From the NCBI RefSeq assembly GCF_048128805.1, contig NC_135997.1, positions 3,358,685 to 3,422,684 of the forward strand: a DNA stretch of 64,000 nt, given 5' to 3'. This stretch comes from Centroberyx gerrardi. Taxonomy: Eukaryota > Chordata > Actinopteri > Beryciformes > Berycidae. Under the pieces are notes generated by a model. That model searched no databases. It was not told where the DNA came from and worked only from the letters and a program-made list of their open reading frames with translations. This document shows, one piece after another, positions 25,301 through 37,194 of the stretch (within the stretch, counting starts at the first letter, position 1; the number at the start of each line of letters is the position of its first letter). The translations under genes and the position numbers were made by a program.

Positions 25301-28300
25301 AGTGTGCTGGAGACCTGGAAGATCGACCTGGAGTCAGGTCCTATGGCTTGAGGCCAGCAGATGAGCACTATGATGTTTACTGCTATGTTGATGGGCTCAA
25401 AGGTGAGAAAAATACTATTTAGTTTTACAAAATATCACATTGCTCTTACATAATACTCTGGAGATAGTACGCAGCTTTATTTGATCCACACAATTGTTAT
25501 GTTTTGATATTTTTTTCAATTTTATTGTAGAAACTTGAATGAACTTTTCCACCAATCCTGACATCTCTCCTCCATCTGCTCCTTAGGTGAGGTTTTCCAT
25601 CTGGGCTCCAGTGAAGGTTTCACCTATGACGAGGCTCTTTCCCAGTGTCAAGAGCAGAATGCCACCCTGGCCTCCACCGGAGAGCTCTACGCAGCCTGGA
25701 AACTGGGCTTCGACAAGTGCCGTGCCGGCTGGCTCATGGATCATAGCGTCCGTTATCCCATCAACAACCCCCGCCCGCAATGTGGAGCGGGGAAGTCAGG
25801 AGTGCGTACCGTATATGCCCACTCCAACCAGACAGGCTACCCCGACCTTTACGCCAGATTTGATGCCTACTGTTTCAGAGGTAAGCACTCAACTGCTATT
25901 ATTTACTGGGCTCACACTGAATTCTTACCATTTTCACCCATGTGATGTTACTGTCAATTATAAATAACCGTGTATTAATTCCTGCAGCGGATATTCTACT
26001 TATTGCCAATGAAACTGGATTGAACATCACGGAAATCCAGGAGGCTCTGTTTAACCTAACATCAATAACTGAATTGTTGAGGACTGGTAAGCTATATTCC
26101 TCTCATGATAAAAGATCATATTTATATACATCAAGATCACAAAAAGTTATTATCATTGTCCACTGAAATCTCTCATCTTGTTTTTTTTGTTGTTGTTCCT
26201 CCCCACTACCCCTTTTTTCACTGTTTCTCTATAGCTTTTCCCTCCATTGTCCCTCCCATCGCTGTGGAGTCCTCAGGCTTTGGTTCAGGCTTTGAGTCTG
26301 GGTCTGGGGTCAGTAGCGCCTCTGGTGGTCACTCTGGGGACCTGTCTGGTTCTGGAGACCTGTCTATCTCTGGGGATCTCTCTGGTTCTGGGGATTCATC
26401 TGGTTCTGGGGATTCGTCTGCTTCTGGGGATCTGTCTATCTCTGGGGATCTGTCTGGTTCTGGGGATCCATCTGGTTCTGGAGACCTTGCTATCTCTGGG
26501 GATCTGTCTAGTTCTGGGGATCTGTCTGGGTCTGGGGATCTGTCTGGTTCCGGGGATCTGTCTGGTTCCGGGGATCTGTCTGGTTCTGGAGACCTTGCTA
26601 TCACTGGGGATCTGTCGGGATCTGGAGACTTGTCTGCCTCTGGAGACTTGTCTGGCAGTGGAAGTGCTGAGCTTCCCAGTGGATCATCAGGCCTTAGCAG
26701 TGGGGATGTGTCTGGATTAGGTTTCAGCGGAGAAGGATCTGGGTTCACAGTCATTTTCTCAGGCAGCGGCATTGTTCTCTCTGGAGAGGCCTCTGCTTCT
26801 GGAGGACTCCAAGAAGCTGGAGAAGGAAGCGCAGAGATCCTCATCTTCCCCTCTGAAACTAGCTCTGGGATGTTCAGTGGCAGTGGGGACATGTCGGGAT
26901 CTGGCAGCGGGTCTGGTTTCAGCTCTGCGGAGAGTGGCTCCTCCTCAGACGGCTCCAGCAGCTCTGGGGCAAGTGGTCTTTTCTCCGGCATGTCGTCCGG
27001 TTCCGGCTTCAGTCAGGAGTTTTCTGGGTTCAGTGGGTTCCCGTCAGGATTCTACCCCTCAGGAAGTGGTAGCGGGATGTCAGGAGAGGAGTCCGGCAGT
27101 GGAGATGCTCAGATCCTACTAATAGATGGTGAACTGGTTGATGTGTCCACCTCACTCACCCACAAAGAGCGGGAGCTGGGCGGAGGCCTGCTGGAGTTCA
27201 GCGGCTCTGGAGACATTTCAGGATCAGGCCTTGCCAGTGGTGATCTCAACGGCTCGGCCTCTGGGAGCAGCTCAGGGTTCTTCTCAGGCGTGACCTTTGT
27301 TGGGTCAGGGTTCACTGACCTTACACTGTCATCCTCTGGAGAACAGGAGGCCTCTGGGTTTCTACTCTTCAGTTCTGGACAAGGAAGTGGTGGACATTTA
27401 TCTGGATTTGGAGCCTCAGGTTTCCCGTCTGGGTCTGGGTCTGGGTTTGGGTCTGGGTCTGGATCGGGAATCTCTGGGTCTGAGTCCTCTACCAGCGGAG
27501 TAGAAGGCAGTGTTACATTCTTGACTGGAGATTTTATGACAGAGGTATCAACAGCAACCACCGTCTCTATGGAGCTTGGGCGGGGGCCAGTGGAGTACAG
27601 TGGCGAGGGAAGCACCAGCAGTGACTTCTACTCCGGCAGTGGAGATGCACGCTCCCAGACAGCCAGCGGCGTCTCTTCAGGGAGTGCCTCTGGAGATCTG
27701 CCGCTGGTGGTGCTTTCCACTCCATCCAGTGAGTGGGAACAGACAGTGAGCCCTCCAGGGCCAGAGGAGGCTCTGACCGGGGCTGAACTGGTTGGGACCA
27801 CTGGTGACTTCTATGGGACCTCGGGTCCTGCACTCGCCCCTGCAGGATTAGCTGCTGCTACCACCACAGCTGCAGCCGTCTCTCTGCCGACACCAGGCGT
27901 CATGGAAGAACCCGATTTAGTGGAAGGTAAGTCAACCAATCTATGTGACAATATTGTATTTTCTATTATCAATGGCAAGGTAGTACAATGTGTTGCCACT
28001 TCATTGTCCCCATGCTATGAAATCAGGTGATTGGTGGACTATGGATCTGTCCATCCGCCAAACTCAGGTGATATCTCAGGTGATATCTCAGACATTATTG
28101 ATGAAACTTGCAGGGATAATGCATTTTCACACTGTGTTCCAGTGTTTAAAAAAATACACTGATAAGCCTAATGGGGGCGCTATAAAGATGAACATTTTTA
28201 ACTCAAATGTGACATCTAAGACACCACTGGTGTGATTTTGACAAAACTTGGAGGGATGATGCATCTTGGCACTGTGTTCTGGCGGTTAAACAAATTACAC

Positions 28301-31300
28301 TAATTGCCCTGATAGGGTCACTATAGTTAAAGGTAAACATTTCAAACTTTGAAAGGCCACAACTGCTACACCACTGGTCCGATTTTGATGAAACTTGAAT
28401 GGATGGTGCATCCCTGTACTGACTGGCCTGCATCATTCAAGGACGACAACATGTTTCACTTGTTTCTCACCTGTTCCTATCCATAGGTGGCTCGAACCCA
28501 TGTGAACCCAACCCATGTGGTGCTGGTTCGTGCACGGTAGAGGACGGGGTCGGTCTGTGCCATTGCCCCCCTGGATTAAGAGGAGAGGCATGCCAGTATG
28601 GTGAGTCCCAAGACTGTGGAAAGTTTACAATACACTATTACTCTGACAATGATAATTACTGATTTTTTACTCTTCTCATCTCCTTCTCCAATAGACACTG
28701 AATTCAATACTGTGTGATAAATGTTCAGTCTAACAGATCTTCTCCAGTAACATTTCTCTGTATTTCTCTGTAACTGTTGAACAGTTCGCATGTTTCATGT
28801 TGTTGGTCTGCATTCTATTAGGTTAATCAGCCTGTTCTCTGAAGTTATATTTTCAGACATATACCTAACTGTTATATTATTATATTTATGGTTTATGACA
28901 TGGAATTACTAGACTTACTAACGCTAATTATATTTTTGTCTCCTTTCTGTTCTGTCCTGATGTGTTTTGTATCATATTTTTGTTATGTGTTGTGTTGCTT
29001 CGTGTCATTTTTTCATTCTGTCTGCATCTGGCTCTGGGTTTCTTTGTTTTTGTGTGTCAGACTGAATGTCAGGGTGTTTGTCAGATACGTATTGGCCTTG
29101 CTCTGAAGGATCTCTGTGTCATGTGTTTATCACAACTGTCTTCAGCCTATGTTGTTTTTGGTCTGCTGTGCCAGTACGCCACCATCATTCTGCTGTATGC
29201 ATGCTAACCCCTGAGCACATATGCTTTCTGGCAACATATGGGTGCTCTCTTCCTTCTGGAATTTGAATACTGATCTTCTGCTGCAACTAGCCTCTGATTC
29301 AAACATAAACTTATTGCAATAATTACAATTCTGCTTTTGCCTTTACCAAGACTGCCAAGATAAAACAAATATTCTGTTTAGTAGCAGATTAACCTGGCCC
29401 ACCTCAAAGGAACATGGATGATTATTTCAGTTTGCCACAATGATGCAGTATTGATGCAGTCAATTTAATCTGGATCAAAAGTTGCAGCAGCTCTGATCAC
29501 TAATTCCTAATCCTGAGGTGTGCTATCACAGCTCCACCACCTCGCCTCGCTGGCCCATCCCCCGCTGAGACAATAGTCTCACCCCACCCCTTTTTTGCAG
29601 AGCTAGATGTGTGCCATTCCAACCCTTGTGCCAATGGAGCCACCTGTGTGGAAAGTGCGGACTCTTACAAATGCTTATGCCTGCCCAGCTACGGAGGGGA
29701 ACGCTGTGAGATCGGTACGAGATCGGCTTCAGCTAATAAATACTAACAACAGCCTCTCAAAAACAACTGAAAGAGATGCTAAACATCACAAGCAGATAGC
29801 ATCATTATTCGCTGTGGCTTTGTGAAAATACTGGGTCAGCCATTTTGTAAAAAAAAAAAATAATAATTAAGTCACTTAGGTGGGGCAAGAGAATGAATGA
29901 AGCCTTTGAATGTTACAGTAGAAGGAAAAAAGTGGAAATTCACAAGGTTTACTATTCACCACATTTAAAATCATCACATTACTGTTGGAAGGACCCTCCA
30001 AACTAAGGTGAAGTATTATGTAAAATTTTCCATTTTGTCTTGGGAAATTTGTTGTGTACTTTAGAATGGAAATATTGTCCATCTTCAGATTTGTGCTGGA
30101 TGCCAGTCTGACTGAGAACATTGCAGTAGGAAAATTTGTTCCTCATTGACTCGCTGAGTACGCTAAGGTAAAAAACATAAACCTACACTGAAACACTACA
30201 TGGGTTGTGAACGATATGAAGCACTGTATCAGCTGCTACTACACTAATACCCCACAGATAGCAGAAAGAATGAGAAGAAGGCAGAAAGACTTCTCATCAA
30301 GCAGATACTGTGCTTTGGTCATCCAACCCATCTGTAGTTGTGGATGAAAAAGGGTTTTTGAAATTCTGTGAAAAACAATGACTTATAAAAGTTACGGAAG
30401 CCATGATGAAGGAAGATAGGAGTTTTAGGTGATTAGGTGTGTTAAAATGATCGATGAAACTCTGCTTTGACAATATTTTTGCACTTATTGGTTTTTCTTG
30501 TGTGAGATCAAGCTGAATGCGGTGACCTCTCTCACAATGTTCCCTGCTTGGTGTTGCGGCTGCAGATGAGCAGCAGTGTGAGGAGGGTTGGACTAAGTTT
30601 CAGGGGAACTGTTACCTGCACTTCACTGAGAGGGAGACCTGGCTGGATGCAGAGCAGCGCTGCAGGGACCTGAACGCTCATCTGGTCAGCATCATCACTC
30701 CAGAGGAGCAGCACTTTGTCAACTGTGAGTGACGACCTGAGGGCTGTGCTGGTGGTGTGTGTGTGAGGAAGAGAGAAAGAGAGGAGAGAGAGAGAGAGAG
30801 AGAATGAAAGAGAAAGTCCCTTCACCACTTTTTCTCCCCACAGCTAACGCACAGGACTACCAGTGGATCGGGCTGAACGACAAGACAGTAGAGAACGACT
30901 TCCGCTGGACAGATGGCACTCCAAGGGTGAGTGAGACCATTGCACTGGTTTGTTACTCAAGTTACAGCAAAGATAGTACAACACAGTACAGTATAGTATA
31001 GTATTGTGTCATATCGTATTGTATTGTAACATATCATGTAGCATAGTGTAGTATAGTATTGCATAATACAGTATAGCATAGCATAGTATAGTATACTATA
31101 GTATTGCATACTATAGTATAGTACAGTATAATATTGCATAGTATAGTATAGTGTAGTATAGTGTAGTATAGTATAGTATATAGTGTAGTGTAGTATAGTG
31201 TATAGTGTAGTATAGTAATGAATGGTGAATAGTAAAATAAATGAAAAACTAAAGCTGTGAGGTCCCACTTGTTTCTTCTCTGAGTTTAGATTTATCTTGT

Positions 31301-32511
31301 GGAAAAGTAACTTGTCGTTTCTCCTTCTCCCTCCTCAGCAATTTGAGAACTGGAGGCCGAACCAGCCAGATAATTACTTCAACTCTGAAGAAGACTGTGT
31401 GGTGATGATCTGGCACGAGAACGGCCAGTGGAACGACGTGCCCTGCAACTACCACCTGCCCTTCACCTGCAAGAAAGGCCCAGGTACAACGGCTCAGTGT
31501 GTGGTGCTGCTGGGATACACAGCAGAGACTTTAAATACTGCAACACCAATCCACTGCTAGTTTCACTGGATATGGCTATAATACTCAAAGTATTTTTTTG
31601 TGTAATTGGACCATATTTTGAAATGATTCCATCTCAACTCTGTCTCTGTCCTCAGTCTCATGTGGCGCCCCGCCGGAGGTGCAGAATGCCAGCATGTATG
31701 GCAACAGGAAGGAGCAGTATCCAGTCAACTCCATCATCCGGTATCAGTGTAACCCCGGTTTTACACAGCGCCACCCGCCGGTGGTGCGCTGTAAAGCAGA
31801 TGGACAGTGGGAGAAGCCTCAGGTGGAATGTACTGACTGTGAGTATACACACTGCAGAGCCATATTACCCATCTTAGGGCTTGTAGAGAAGCCTCACTTT
31901 CATGAGTTTCAGCTGCACCACAATTTATTTAACATCTACAATAGGGATGGGACGATATGCTTATCTCACGATACGATTCAATACGCGATATGGGGTTCAT
32001 AAGCATGATGCAATGTTATAAATAAAAGTTCAGTGACAACAAAGTCTGACTGTTCAGAATTATTATTATTTATTTCTGAGTAATTTCTAGTAATGGCACT
32101 GGCTTGTTAGAATGTAAACAACAATTTAAAAATGTCATTACAAAGTGCAAATAATACAATTTCAATGGAGATTGTGAAATTGTGATGGTCAAGCTGTCTT
32201 ATTTGTGATTACTACAGCAGAATAAAATGGAGCTAATATTGCAATTCATTTTTCTGCCCCACGATACATATTGTTACATGTTTGTATTGCGATATACTGA
32301 ATTCCGATATATCGTCCCTATAATGCAACATAATAATTTGTGCTATATTTCCCCCATGAAGTATTAATTTAAAGGTGAGGTCCAGTGTGTTATTTTGAAC
32401 TTGAATTCACCCTTGTTGTGTCTTTCCCTCGCTGCAGTGAGATCCAGCAGAAGAATACAGCGGAGGAGCAGCAGGAGTCCAGCAGAGCCGGCCAGCAGCA
32501 AGCTTCACTAA
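19320..32511 (+). CDS. acan: Aggrecan core protein (large chondroitin-sulfate proteoglycan, lectican family), complete
   Basis: Secreted matrix proteoglycan that binds hyaluronan through its G1 domain and, with link protein, forms hydrated aggregates in cartilage. Nineteen coding exons join in phase to 1545 residues: 19320-19407, 19635-19726, 20214-20505, 22101-22275, 22771-22898, 23049-23342, 23891-24199, 24995-25169, 25275-25402, 25587-25880, 25988-26086, 26235-27926, 28487-28600, 29601-29714, 30566-30724, 30844-30926, 31339-31483, 31656-31838, 32438-32511. Domains: signal peptide ~1-18; Ig V-type (Cys57-Cys139, [10 protein letters not shown]); Link 158-258 and 259-356; interglobular domain 357-459; G2 Links 460-560 and 561-658; Ser-Gly region 692-1255; EGFs 1256-1331; C-type lectin 1332-1460 with QPD and WND calcium motifs; CCP 1461-1521; basic tail. 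The second Link pair (G2) distinguishes aggrecan from brevican, neurocan and versican. No mammal-like keratan-sulfate hexapeptide repeat is seen. Whether it is acana or acanb is undecided. Confidence 0.93.
19635..20505 (+). other. acan: acan exons 3-4: Ig-like V domain
   Basis: Exon 19635-19726 ([12 protein letters not shown]) and exon 20214-20505 (RIKWSRV... [17 protein letters not shown]) split the Ig fold in two, as is usual in lecticans. Cys57 and Cys139 would form the domain disulfide. The frame read through the donor at 19726 into the intron is spurious. Confidence 0.85.
20983..22063. mobile_element. TTAA-flanked long inverted-repeat element (acan intron 4)
   Basis: The left end ttaaaggaatagttcaccc and right end gggtgaactattcctttaa are inverted repeats extending well over 150 bp and bounded by TTAA, which suggests a Kolobok- or piggyBac-type non-autonomous element. 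A second TTAA element is inserted within it at 21240-21865. Confidence 0.8.
21240..21865. mobile_element. Nested TTAA-flanked inverted-repeat element
   Basis: It starts ttaaaggataaggccggtg and ends caccggccttatcctttaa. The arms extend through gtttaccgtcaacaaatc and gatttgttgacggtaagc. It lies inside the outer element, whose inverted arms resume on each side, so it inserted later. Confidence 0.8.
22101..23342 (+). other. acan: acan exons 5-7: two Link modules of G1 (hyaluronan binding)
   Basis: Link 1 is split over 22101-22275 ([26 protein letters not shown]) and 22771-22898 ([22 protein letters not shown]). Link 2 is one exon, 23049-23342 ([34 protein letters not shown]). The 175/128/294-nt exon pattern recurs exactly in G2, consistent with duplication of the Link pair. 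Confidence 0.88.
23379..24600. repeat. Intronic dispersed repeat present twice around the IGD exon
   Basis: Segments at about 23379-23525 and 24370-24595 share ccaaaatgctatatatccat, aaaaacata.atga.tctgtcct and agcagtcaatatgggag. They flank the IGD exon (23891-24199) in direct orientation. Origin unclear; probably degraded mobile-element fragments. Confidence 0.6.
23891..24199 (+). other. acan: acan exon 8: interglobular domain (IGD)
   Basis: A 103-residue linker between G1 and G2 (residues 357-459), rich in Thr, Pro and acidic residues. It carries two Ser-Gly sites near its start ([14 protein letters not shown]). In mammals this linker carries the aggrecanase site TEGE|ARGS; that exact motif is not present. 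The nearest stretch is [13 protein letters not shown] near the C-terminal end. Confidence 0.75.
24995..25880 (+). other. acan: acan exons 9-11: G2 Link pair
   Basis: Exons 24995-25169, 25275-25402 and 25587-25880 encode [31 protein letters not shown] / [11 protein letters not shown] and [11 protein letters not shown] / [18 protein letters not shown]2 is unique to aggrecan among lecticans and has no strong hyaluronan binding in mammals. Confidence 0.88.
26235..27926 (+). other. acan: acan exon 13: chondroitin-sulfate attachment exon, with coding minisatellite
   Basis: A single 1692-nt exon of 564 residues with very dense Ser-Gly dipeptides, the xylosylation sites for chondroitin-sulfate chains. 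Residues from about 26329 to 26660 are tandem GDLSGS / [13 protein letters not shown] hexamers encoded by roughly 18-bp units (tctggttctggggatctg). Later parts are less regular SGSG clusters. The antisense frames are open because of the repeat and are not genes. Confidence 0.88.
28100..28415. repeat. Tandem repeat of ~140-147 bp in acan intron 13
   Basis: Units begin near 28100, 28240 and 28387 with gatgaaacttgcagggataa-like sequence. The first two are complete and the third is truncated. They are diverged and non-coding. Confidence 0.65.
28487..29714 (+). other. acan: acan exons 14-15: two EGF-like modules of G3
   Basis: EGF1 (28487-28600: [15 protein letters not shown]... [12 protein letters not shown]) and EGF2 (29601-29714: [16 protein letters not shown]... 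[12 protein letters not shown]) each have six cysteines. EGF2 starts with the D-V/I-C calcium-binding pattern. The intron between them (28601-29600) shows no features to me. These EGFs are alternatively spliced in mammals; both exons are 114 nt and phase-symmetric, so skipping would keep the frame. Confidence 0.85.
30979..31215. repeat. (AGTAT/GTATA)n minisatellite in the lectin-domain intron
   Basis: About 235 bp of 5-bp units (agtatagtat) between acan exons 30844-30926 and 31339-31483. It starts about 50 bp after the donor. The minus-strand frame across it is a repeat artefact. Confidence 0.85.
31942..32320. mobile_element. MITE family A, copy 2 (last acan intron)
   Basis: It begins tagggatgggacgatatgc and ends gatatatcgtcccta, inverted repeats of each other. 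The interior matches the copy at 371-667 (atatggggttcataa, tttgtgattactacag). Non-autonomous. Confidence 0.78.
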
Positions 32512-34060
32512 GAAGGGAAAGGAGAAGTTAGTTATTTTAAAAGAACATTTACAGCACACACAATCCATTTTCCATTTTAGTGAAGAGGACTGAAGGATTA
32601 AAAGATTGAAAGACCCACATCATGGGTGCTGCATCATGGTAATGTGTTTGTTTTTATTTTCTTCCCTGTCCCTTATAAAATATTTTAATTATATATATAA
32701 TAATTTTATTGCCGGGAGTTTATTTTCATCATGTGTATTGTAATGTAATGTGTTTTGGTGAAGTCATTGCTGGGATACTTTGTTCTATGTGAGTTATGGA
32801 GCCACAGACAGCAGCATCTGCCTGGTTCACTCCAGTCTGCTGTAGATCCAAACAAGACAGATCCAGAGGGAAACAGGCTGCATTTAGATGGAAATGGCAG
32901 TATAGTATGAGCCATCAGTACAACTGGTTTAGTCAGTAAGGTACTGGACAGTCAAATCATCATATGTCATGTGTCCTCATAGCATAACTCACTGTTTGTC
33001 ATTTCTATGGAAGAAGAAAAATGGCAGGAGGACGGAATAAAGGGATTCTCATTTGGCTAAATATAAAGGATAATGCCGTTTTTTTTTTGTTTTTTTTAAG
33101 TTAGTGCCAATAGTCCAGTTTCCCTCTCCTTTCCATTCTTCGTGCTGGTGTCTGCACGGTCAGCATAGTTGCAGATATCAGCACTCGTTTTTCCTCCCTT
33201 CAGAAGAAGCCATTTGCTGCCATTCATTCTTGTCCAGTATGAAAAACAACTTCCACAGAGCGAGAGAATCCATCACAGGAAACATGAAGCCAAACTTTCT
33301 GTTTTCATTGAGCTGAGTTGAGTGTTTTCATCTCAGCGCTGCGTTATGTTCCGCTCTGCTTCCTGTCAGTCAGCTGACACCACAGGAAGAAATGGAAGTC
33401 CCCTCCAGGAAATAATCCCCCAAAAACATGTCGCCTCTAAAACTTTGTTGTCACATCCATGTCTTATAAGTCATGTAATTCCATGCACTGCATGTCCAGC
33501 AAGCATTTATGAGTTACCAATAACTTATCCCCAAACAACATGTAGATATTAAAGGGACTGTTGGATGTTTTCAGGTCTCTAAAGTGGCTCTTTAGATGTG
33601 GAAACATCAAACTGGTTGTGAGAAAAAGATTTTAATAAGATAAAGAGATGTTATTAATTTAATCTAAACTAAGCCATAGAGAGAAAGCAAGCAACAAACC
33701 AACAAACTGTATAGTCTGCTGTAGCGTCTGCTATAAATCAGAGGTTAAAAGCAGAGCGCTTTGCTCAATGTGAATACACAACCATTTATTTATTGATTCC
33801 ACACAGTGACAGAGATCCCTGCTGGACACACTGAGGCATCGCCTGCACTGTGCTGAGCCAACCGGTCATACAGGTAGAGCAGAGGGTGAGGAGGGATACT
33901 AACACAACCAGGCTGATCATTCATTGTGAATTTCAGACAGTTCGTCATGTCGGTTGGTTTGAGTCTTTTGTTGTCCTTGTGTTCAGTAGAGTTGCATCAT
34001 CTTCCACACAGCTGTGCAGTGCATAGTGTTTCTGTGGAACAAGTGTCAATAAAATGAAAA
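32512..34060 (+). terminator. acan: acan 3' UTR with polyadenylation signal
   Basis: No further exon follows the TAA at 32509-32511. A canonical AATAAA at 34048-34053 (gtgtcaataaaatg) is a plausible poly(A) signal. Further signals lie near 34644 and 34773. The true cleavage site cannot be fixed from sequence alone. Confidence 0.45.
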
Positions 34061-36090
34061 CCTGTTATCTATTTCATGTATGTAACCTCAGAGGAAATAA
34101 TCTCTCCTAGATCGTCATTGTAACCGTTGCAGTGTGAATCGCTTGATGTTGCTTTTCCAACTTTGACTGCTTTAATTTGTGCATTTGTTTTGCATCATTG
34201 TTGCTGTATATGGGAGGCTGTGCCTCCCACACAACACACACTGCTCACCTGCTGCAGGATAAACCAAAGTCCAGTCCAGAATTCACTCGCTACATGTTTC
34301 TACTGTTGGCACTCATTCCAAGTTTGTCAGTTCAAATCACAAGTATCACATATCTATTTCAAAATCACCACAGTTAGCTCTTGTTGGACAAAGCAGTTGT
34401 GTATAAATGTAGCTACAGCAATACAACACTGATTGTTCTCATGCATGGGGCAGATCCACAGTCACAGATAGAAACAGTTATATTTGTCCCATCTTCACAT
34501 ATCGTCTTTCTATTTTGACTTGTTTTATGTCTTCTGTTGTATTTTATAACACCAGTCTGGTGTGTGATGAAGCTCTGCAGAATGTTCCCACATGTGCCTC
34601 ATGTCTGAATGTTTGTATTCTGAAAACATATCAAGGAATGCCAAATAAAAATACTTTGATTGTTTCTCTGTATTCAGCTTACTGAGCCGACATGTCAGTA
34701 GAATCACAGCACTATTCATACAGCATGGCCCCATGAATCTGTTGCTCTTACAAGTGAGAAAAGCTTACATAATTAATAAACTGTGAAGATCAATCAGCCC
34801 TCTCTCATTCCAGGAGCGTCGCCACCCAAATATTCCAGGTAAAGACAACAACAGCTTCTTTCACCTTCCGCCGGCTCTCAGTGAGCTCAGTGTTTCTGTG
34901 GTGTAAATAGGATAGAGCTGTGAGTCATAGGAATAATAAAATTACGGTAAATTTCTATTTGCCCAGCAGGGCGGGTTGTGCATGGCGTCAGTTTTGCCCT
35001 GTGACTGAAAGGAGTCTTTTTCAGGATCCTCTGCACCCCGCCCCAACTCACTCAGACTGACCATTTCCCTGTTCACACCGGTTCACCTCTCTCACCCGGG
35101 CCTCCGGGACAAGTCATCTCTCTCTGGGTCTTGGGACATTTTGCAATTGTTAAATGAGTGGAAAAAAGTCAATGTTTGTCACAAAATACATTCTTTCATC
35201 CTCATACATATGCATAGTTTGTTTCATTCATGAATTGAAGCTTGATAGATTAGTCTTATATAAAAAGTAGTTGGTGACTGACTATATCTGTTCTTTCTCT
35301 ATGAACTGTCACCATGAAAGGTCTGGAAACACCTTGCATGTCATATCATGCATCCTCCTCCCTCCAAGTTGAAAAGGACTCATTAATATTATCATATTAA
35401 GACCAACCACAATAACAACCACTATACATTCGCATGGGTACTTTAACACCAACTCCAACTTTCTTTCACAGATATCTGTCAGTCTCTGCAAGTCTTAATT
35501 CACTCTTCATACACTGTGGCATTTCACTGACTTCCCTGGAACTTTTCAGAATGGTCAGAAACACAGAACTTTTCTTTTGGTACACCCATAGGGTACCTAA
35601 TGGCTTCCATAGACGTTTGCTAGTACATCCTAGCAACCACCTATTACCCCCGGCAACCACCTATTACCCCCTAGTAACCACTTAAAAACATCCTAACAAC
35701 CATCCCTAGTCACTATTTAAATGTTAGATGTTTTTGTACTTCCAGCTGCCCACATCTAGCCCATTTTCTAGTTTTGTTTGGTACAAATAACATGGCTTCT
35801 ATAGAATTTTGATAATGTTGTCATGTAAATGAACATTGTTTCATGTGTGCACAGAACATGAGACTCAGAAAGTTACAAAGCCGTTGCCATGGTAACACAT
35901 CAGCTTTCTGAGTCTCGTGCACCAAATCAACACTGATTTCCATTACATTATCAAACATTATATGGCAGCCATTGTAACTGAACCAGCCAAAAGCCCATTC
36001 AAGAGTGTAACCTAGATTTGAATGGGAATGACCGTTCTATCAATTCAAATTCTATGTACTGAAGTAATGGTGTGGTCTGGAGCAGGACCA
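34061..36090. other. Intergenic region acan-znf408; no gene seen
   Basis: Includes tandem 'caaccacctattaccccc'-type units at about 35630-35710, a repeat common in fish genomes. No convincing coding exon on either strand. Confidence 0.5.
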
Positions 36091-36705
36091 AAAATACCAC
36101 AACTCGTTTTCCCACCGGACTGTAAACGACGACGACTTCCGCTGGTGTGATTTCTCGCTGGAGAACGATGGCTTTCCCAGAGTTTGTAGCGGAATAAATA
36201 CTTGATTTAGGCTATAAACAAAACTGCCCAAGACACTGAGTACATCCCAAGTTAGTACACAGTTACTTTCATTAACAAAAGTGTTTTACGGATAGGATTA
36301 GCTATATGACTCATAGAAACCTGCTAACGTTAGCTAGTTAGCTAACCAATGCTCGTATCAGGAGGATATCAACATTCACTGCTACCGTTAGCTTTAGCAG
36401 GTCAAAAATGCAACGGACAGTTGTGTTGCACTTCAGCTAACGGTACATGTTACTTTGTGAGGCGTTAGCTGGCGTCTTATATCTCCAGTTCAACACATTT
36501 GCTGTCCTCTAGTGTGAAACATCCTTGTGTGAAACCTGGAGCTAGACAGCGGAGTAGTTTATAGATGCAGCCGGCTGTGATGATTGTTGGCCAGAAGTGC
36601 GTTTGCCCTGCGTTAGAAGGCAGTCAGGCTGCAGATAGTTTTATCACTAGTCTCTGTTACAGCCGGGTCTCGCCATACACCACAGCACACTGGTTAATGA
36701 CAGTA
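36091..36705 (+). promoter_or_regulatory. Possible promoter/5' non-coding exon of znf408
   Basis: A CpG-containing stretch with an ETS-type motif (gacttccgc near 36132), no TATA box, and a donor-like atgaca|gtaagtg at 36702. The znf408 initiator ATG follows an acceptor (tccatacag at 37957), which shows that an upstream non-coding exon must exist. Its placement here is inference. Confidence 0.3.
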
Positions 36706-37194
36706 AGTGTTGTATGACAAGCAGCTAGCACAGTTTTGTGAGGACAGCTGGTATGGACACTTTTAAGCTGCTCACTTTATCTGTCAAAAAAACATCATGA
36801 ACTGAAGTGTCTGTCCGCTAGATAGAGATGTGAAATAGTGGAAAGGTTTACAGTTGTGCTGCTGTATTGCCCAAACTGTCATTGTTTACTGTACTGTAAC
36901 TTTGCTGGAGACCACTTGATCCTCTCCGTGCATTCCACGTTTCTTTTCTACAGTATAACGGAGCTTCTTCTCTCCCCGTCTCCCCCCGTCTCCCCTTTTT
37001 TCTAAATCCCTCCCATTCCACCTGTTAAAATAAACCTCCTCTGCTGTAATCTTGTCTCATATAATATAATCTGTTCAGGCCTCTTCCAGCAGCCAGAGTC
37101 TCATCTAATCCGACTTCAGCTGTTTTCTGTGTTTCCTCCACTTCACTCTGTCTGTCCTCCCCTGTCTGCTCCTTCTCTATGCACACCTTGTCTA

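Larger units (their letters stand above)
30566..32511 (+). other. acan: acan exons 16-20: C-type lectin, CCP and basic tail of G3
   Basis: The lectin spans 30566-30724, 30844-30926 and 31339-31483 ([44 protein letters not shown]). It keeps QPD and WND calcium ligands, consistent with tenascin/fibulin binding in known lecticans. The CCP is 31656-31838 (CGAPPEV... CNPGF... WEKPQVEC). The last exon, 32438-32511, encodes a 24-residue Arg/Ser tail ([14 protein letters not shown]...), like the basic tail of mammalian aggrecan. Confidence 0.87.

Noticed and set aside
26329..27615. Minus-strand proline/acid-rich frames of 168-220 codons
   Set aside because: Antisense shadows of the Ser-Gly exon of acan.
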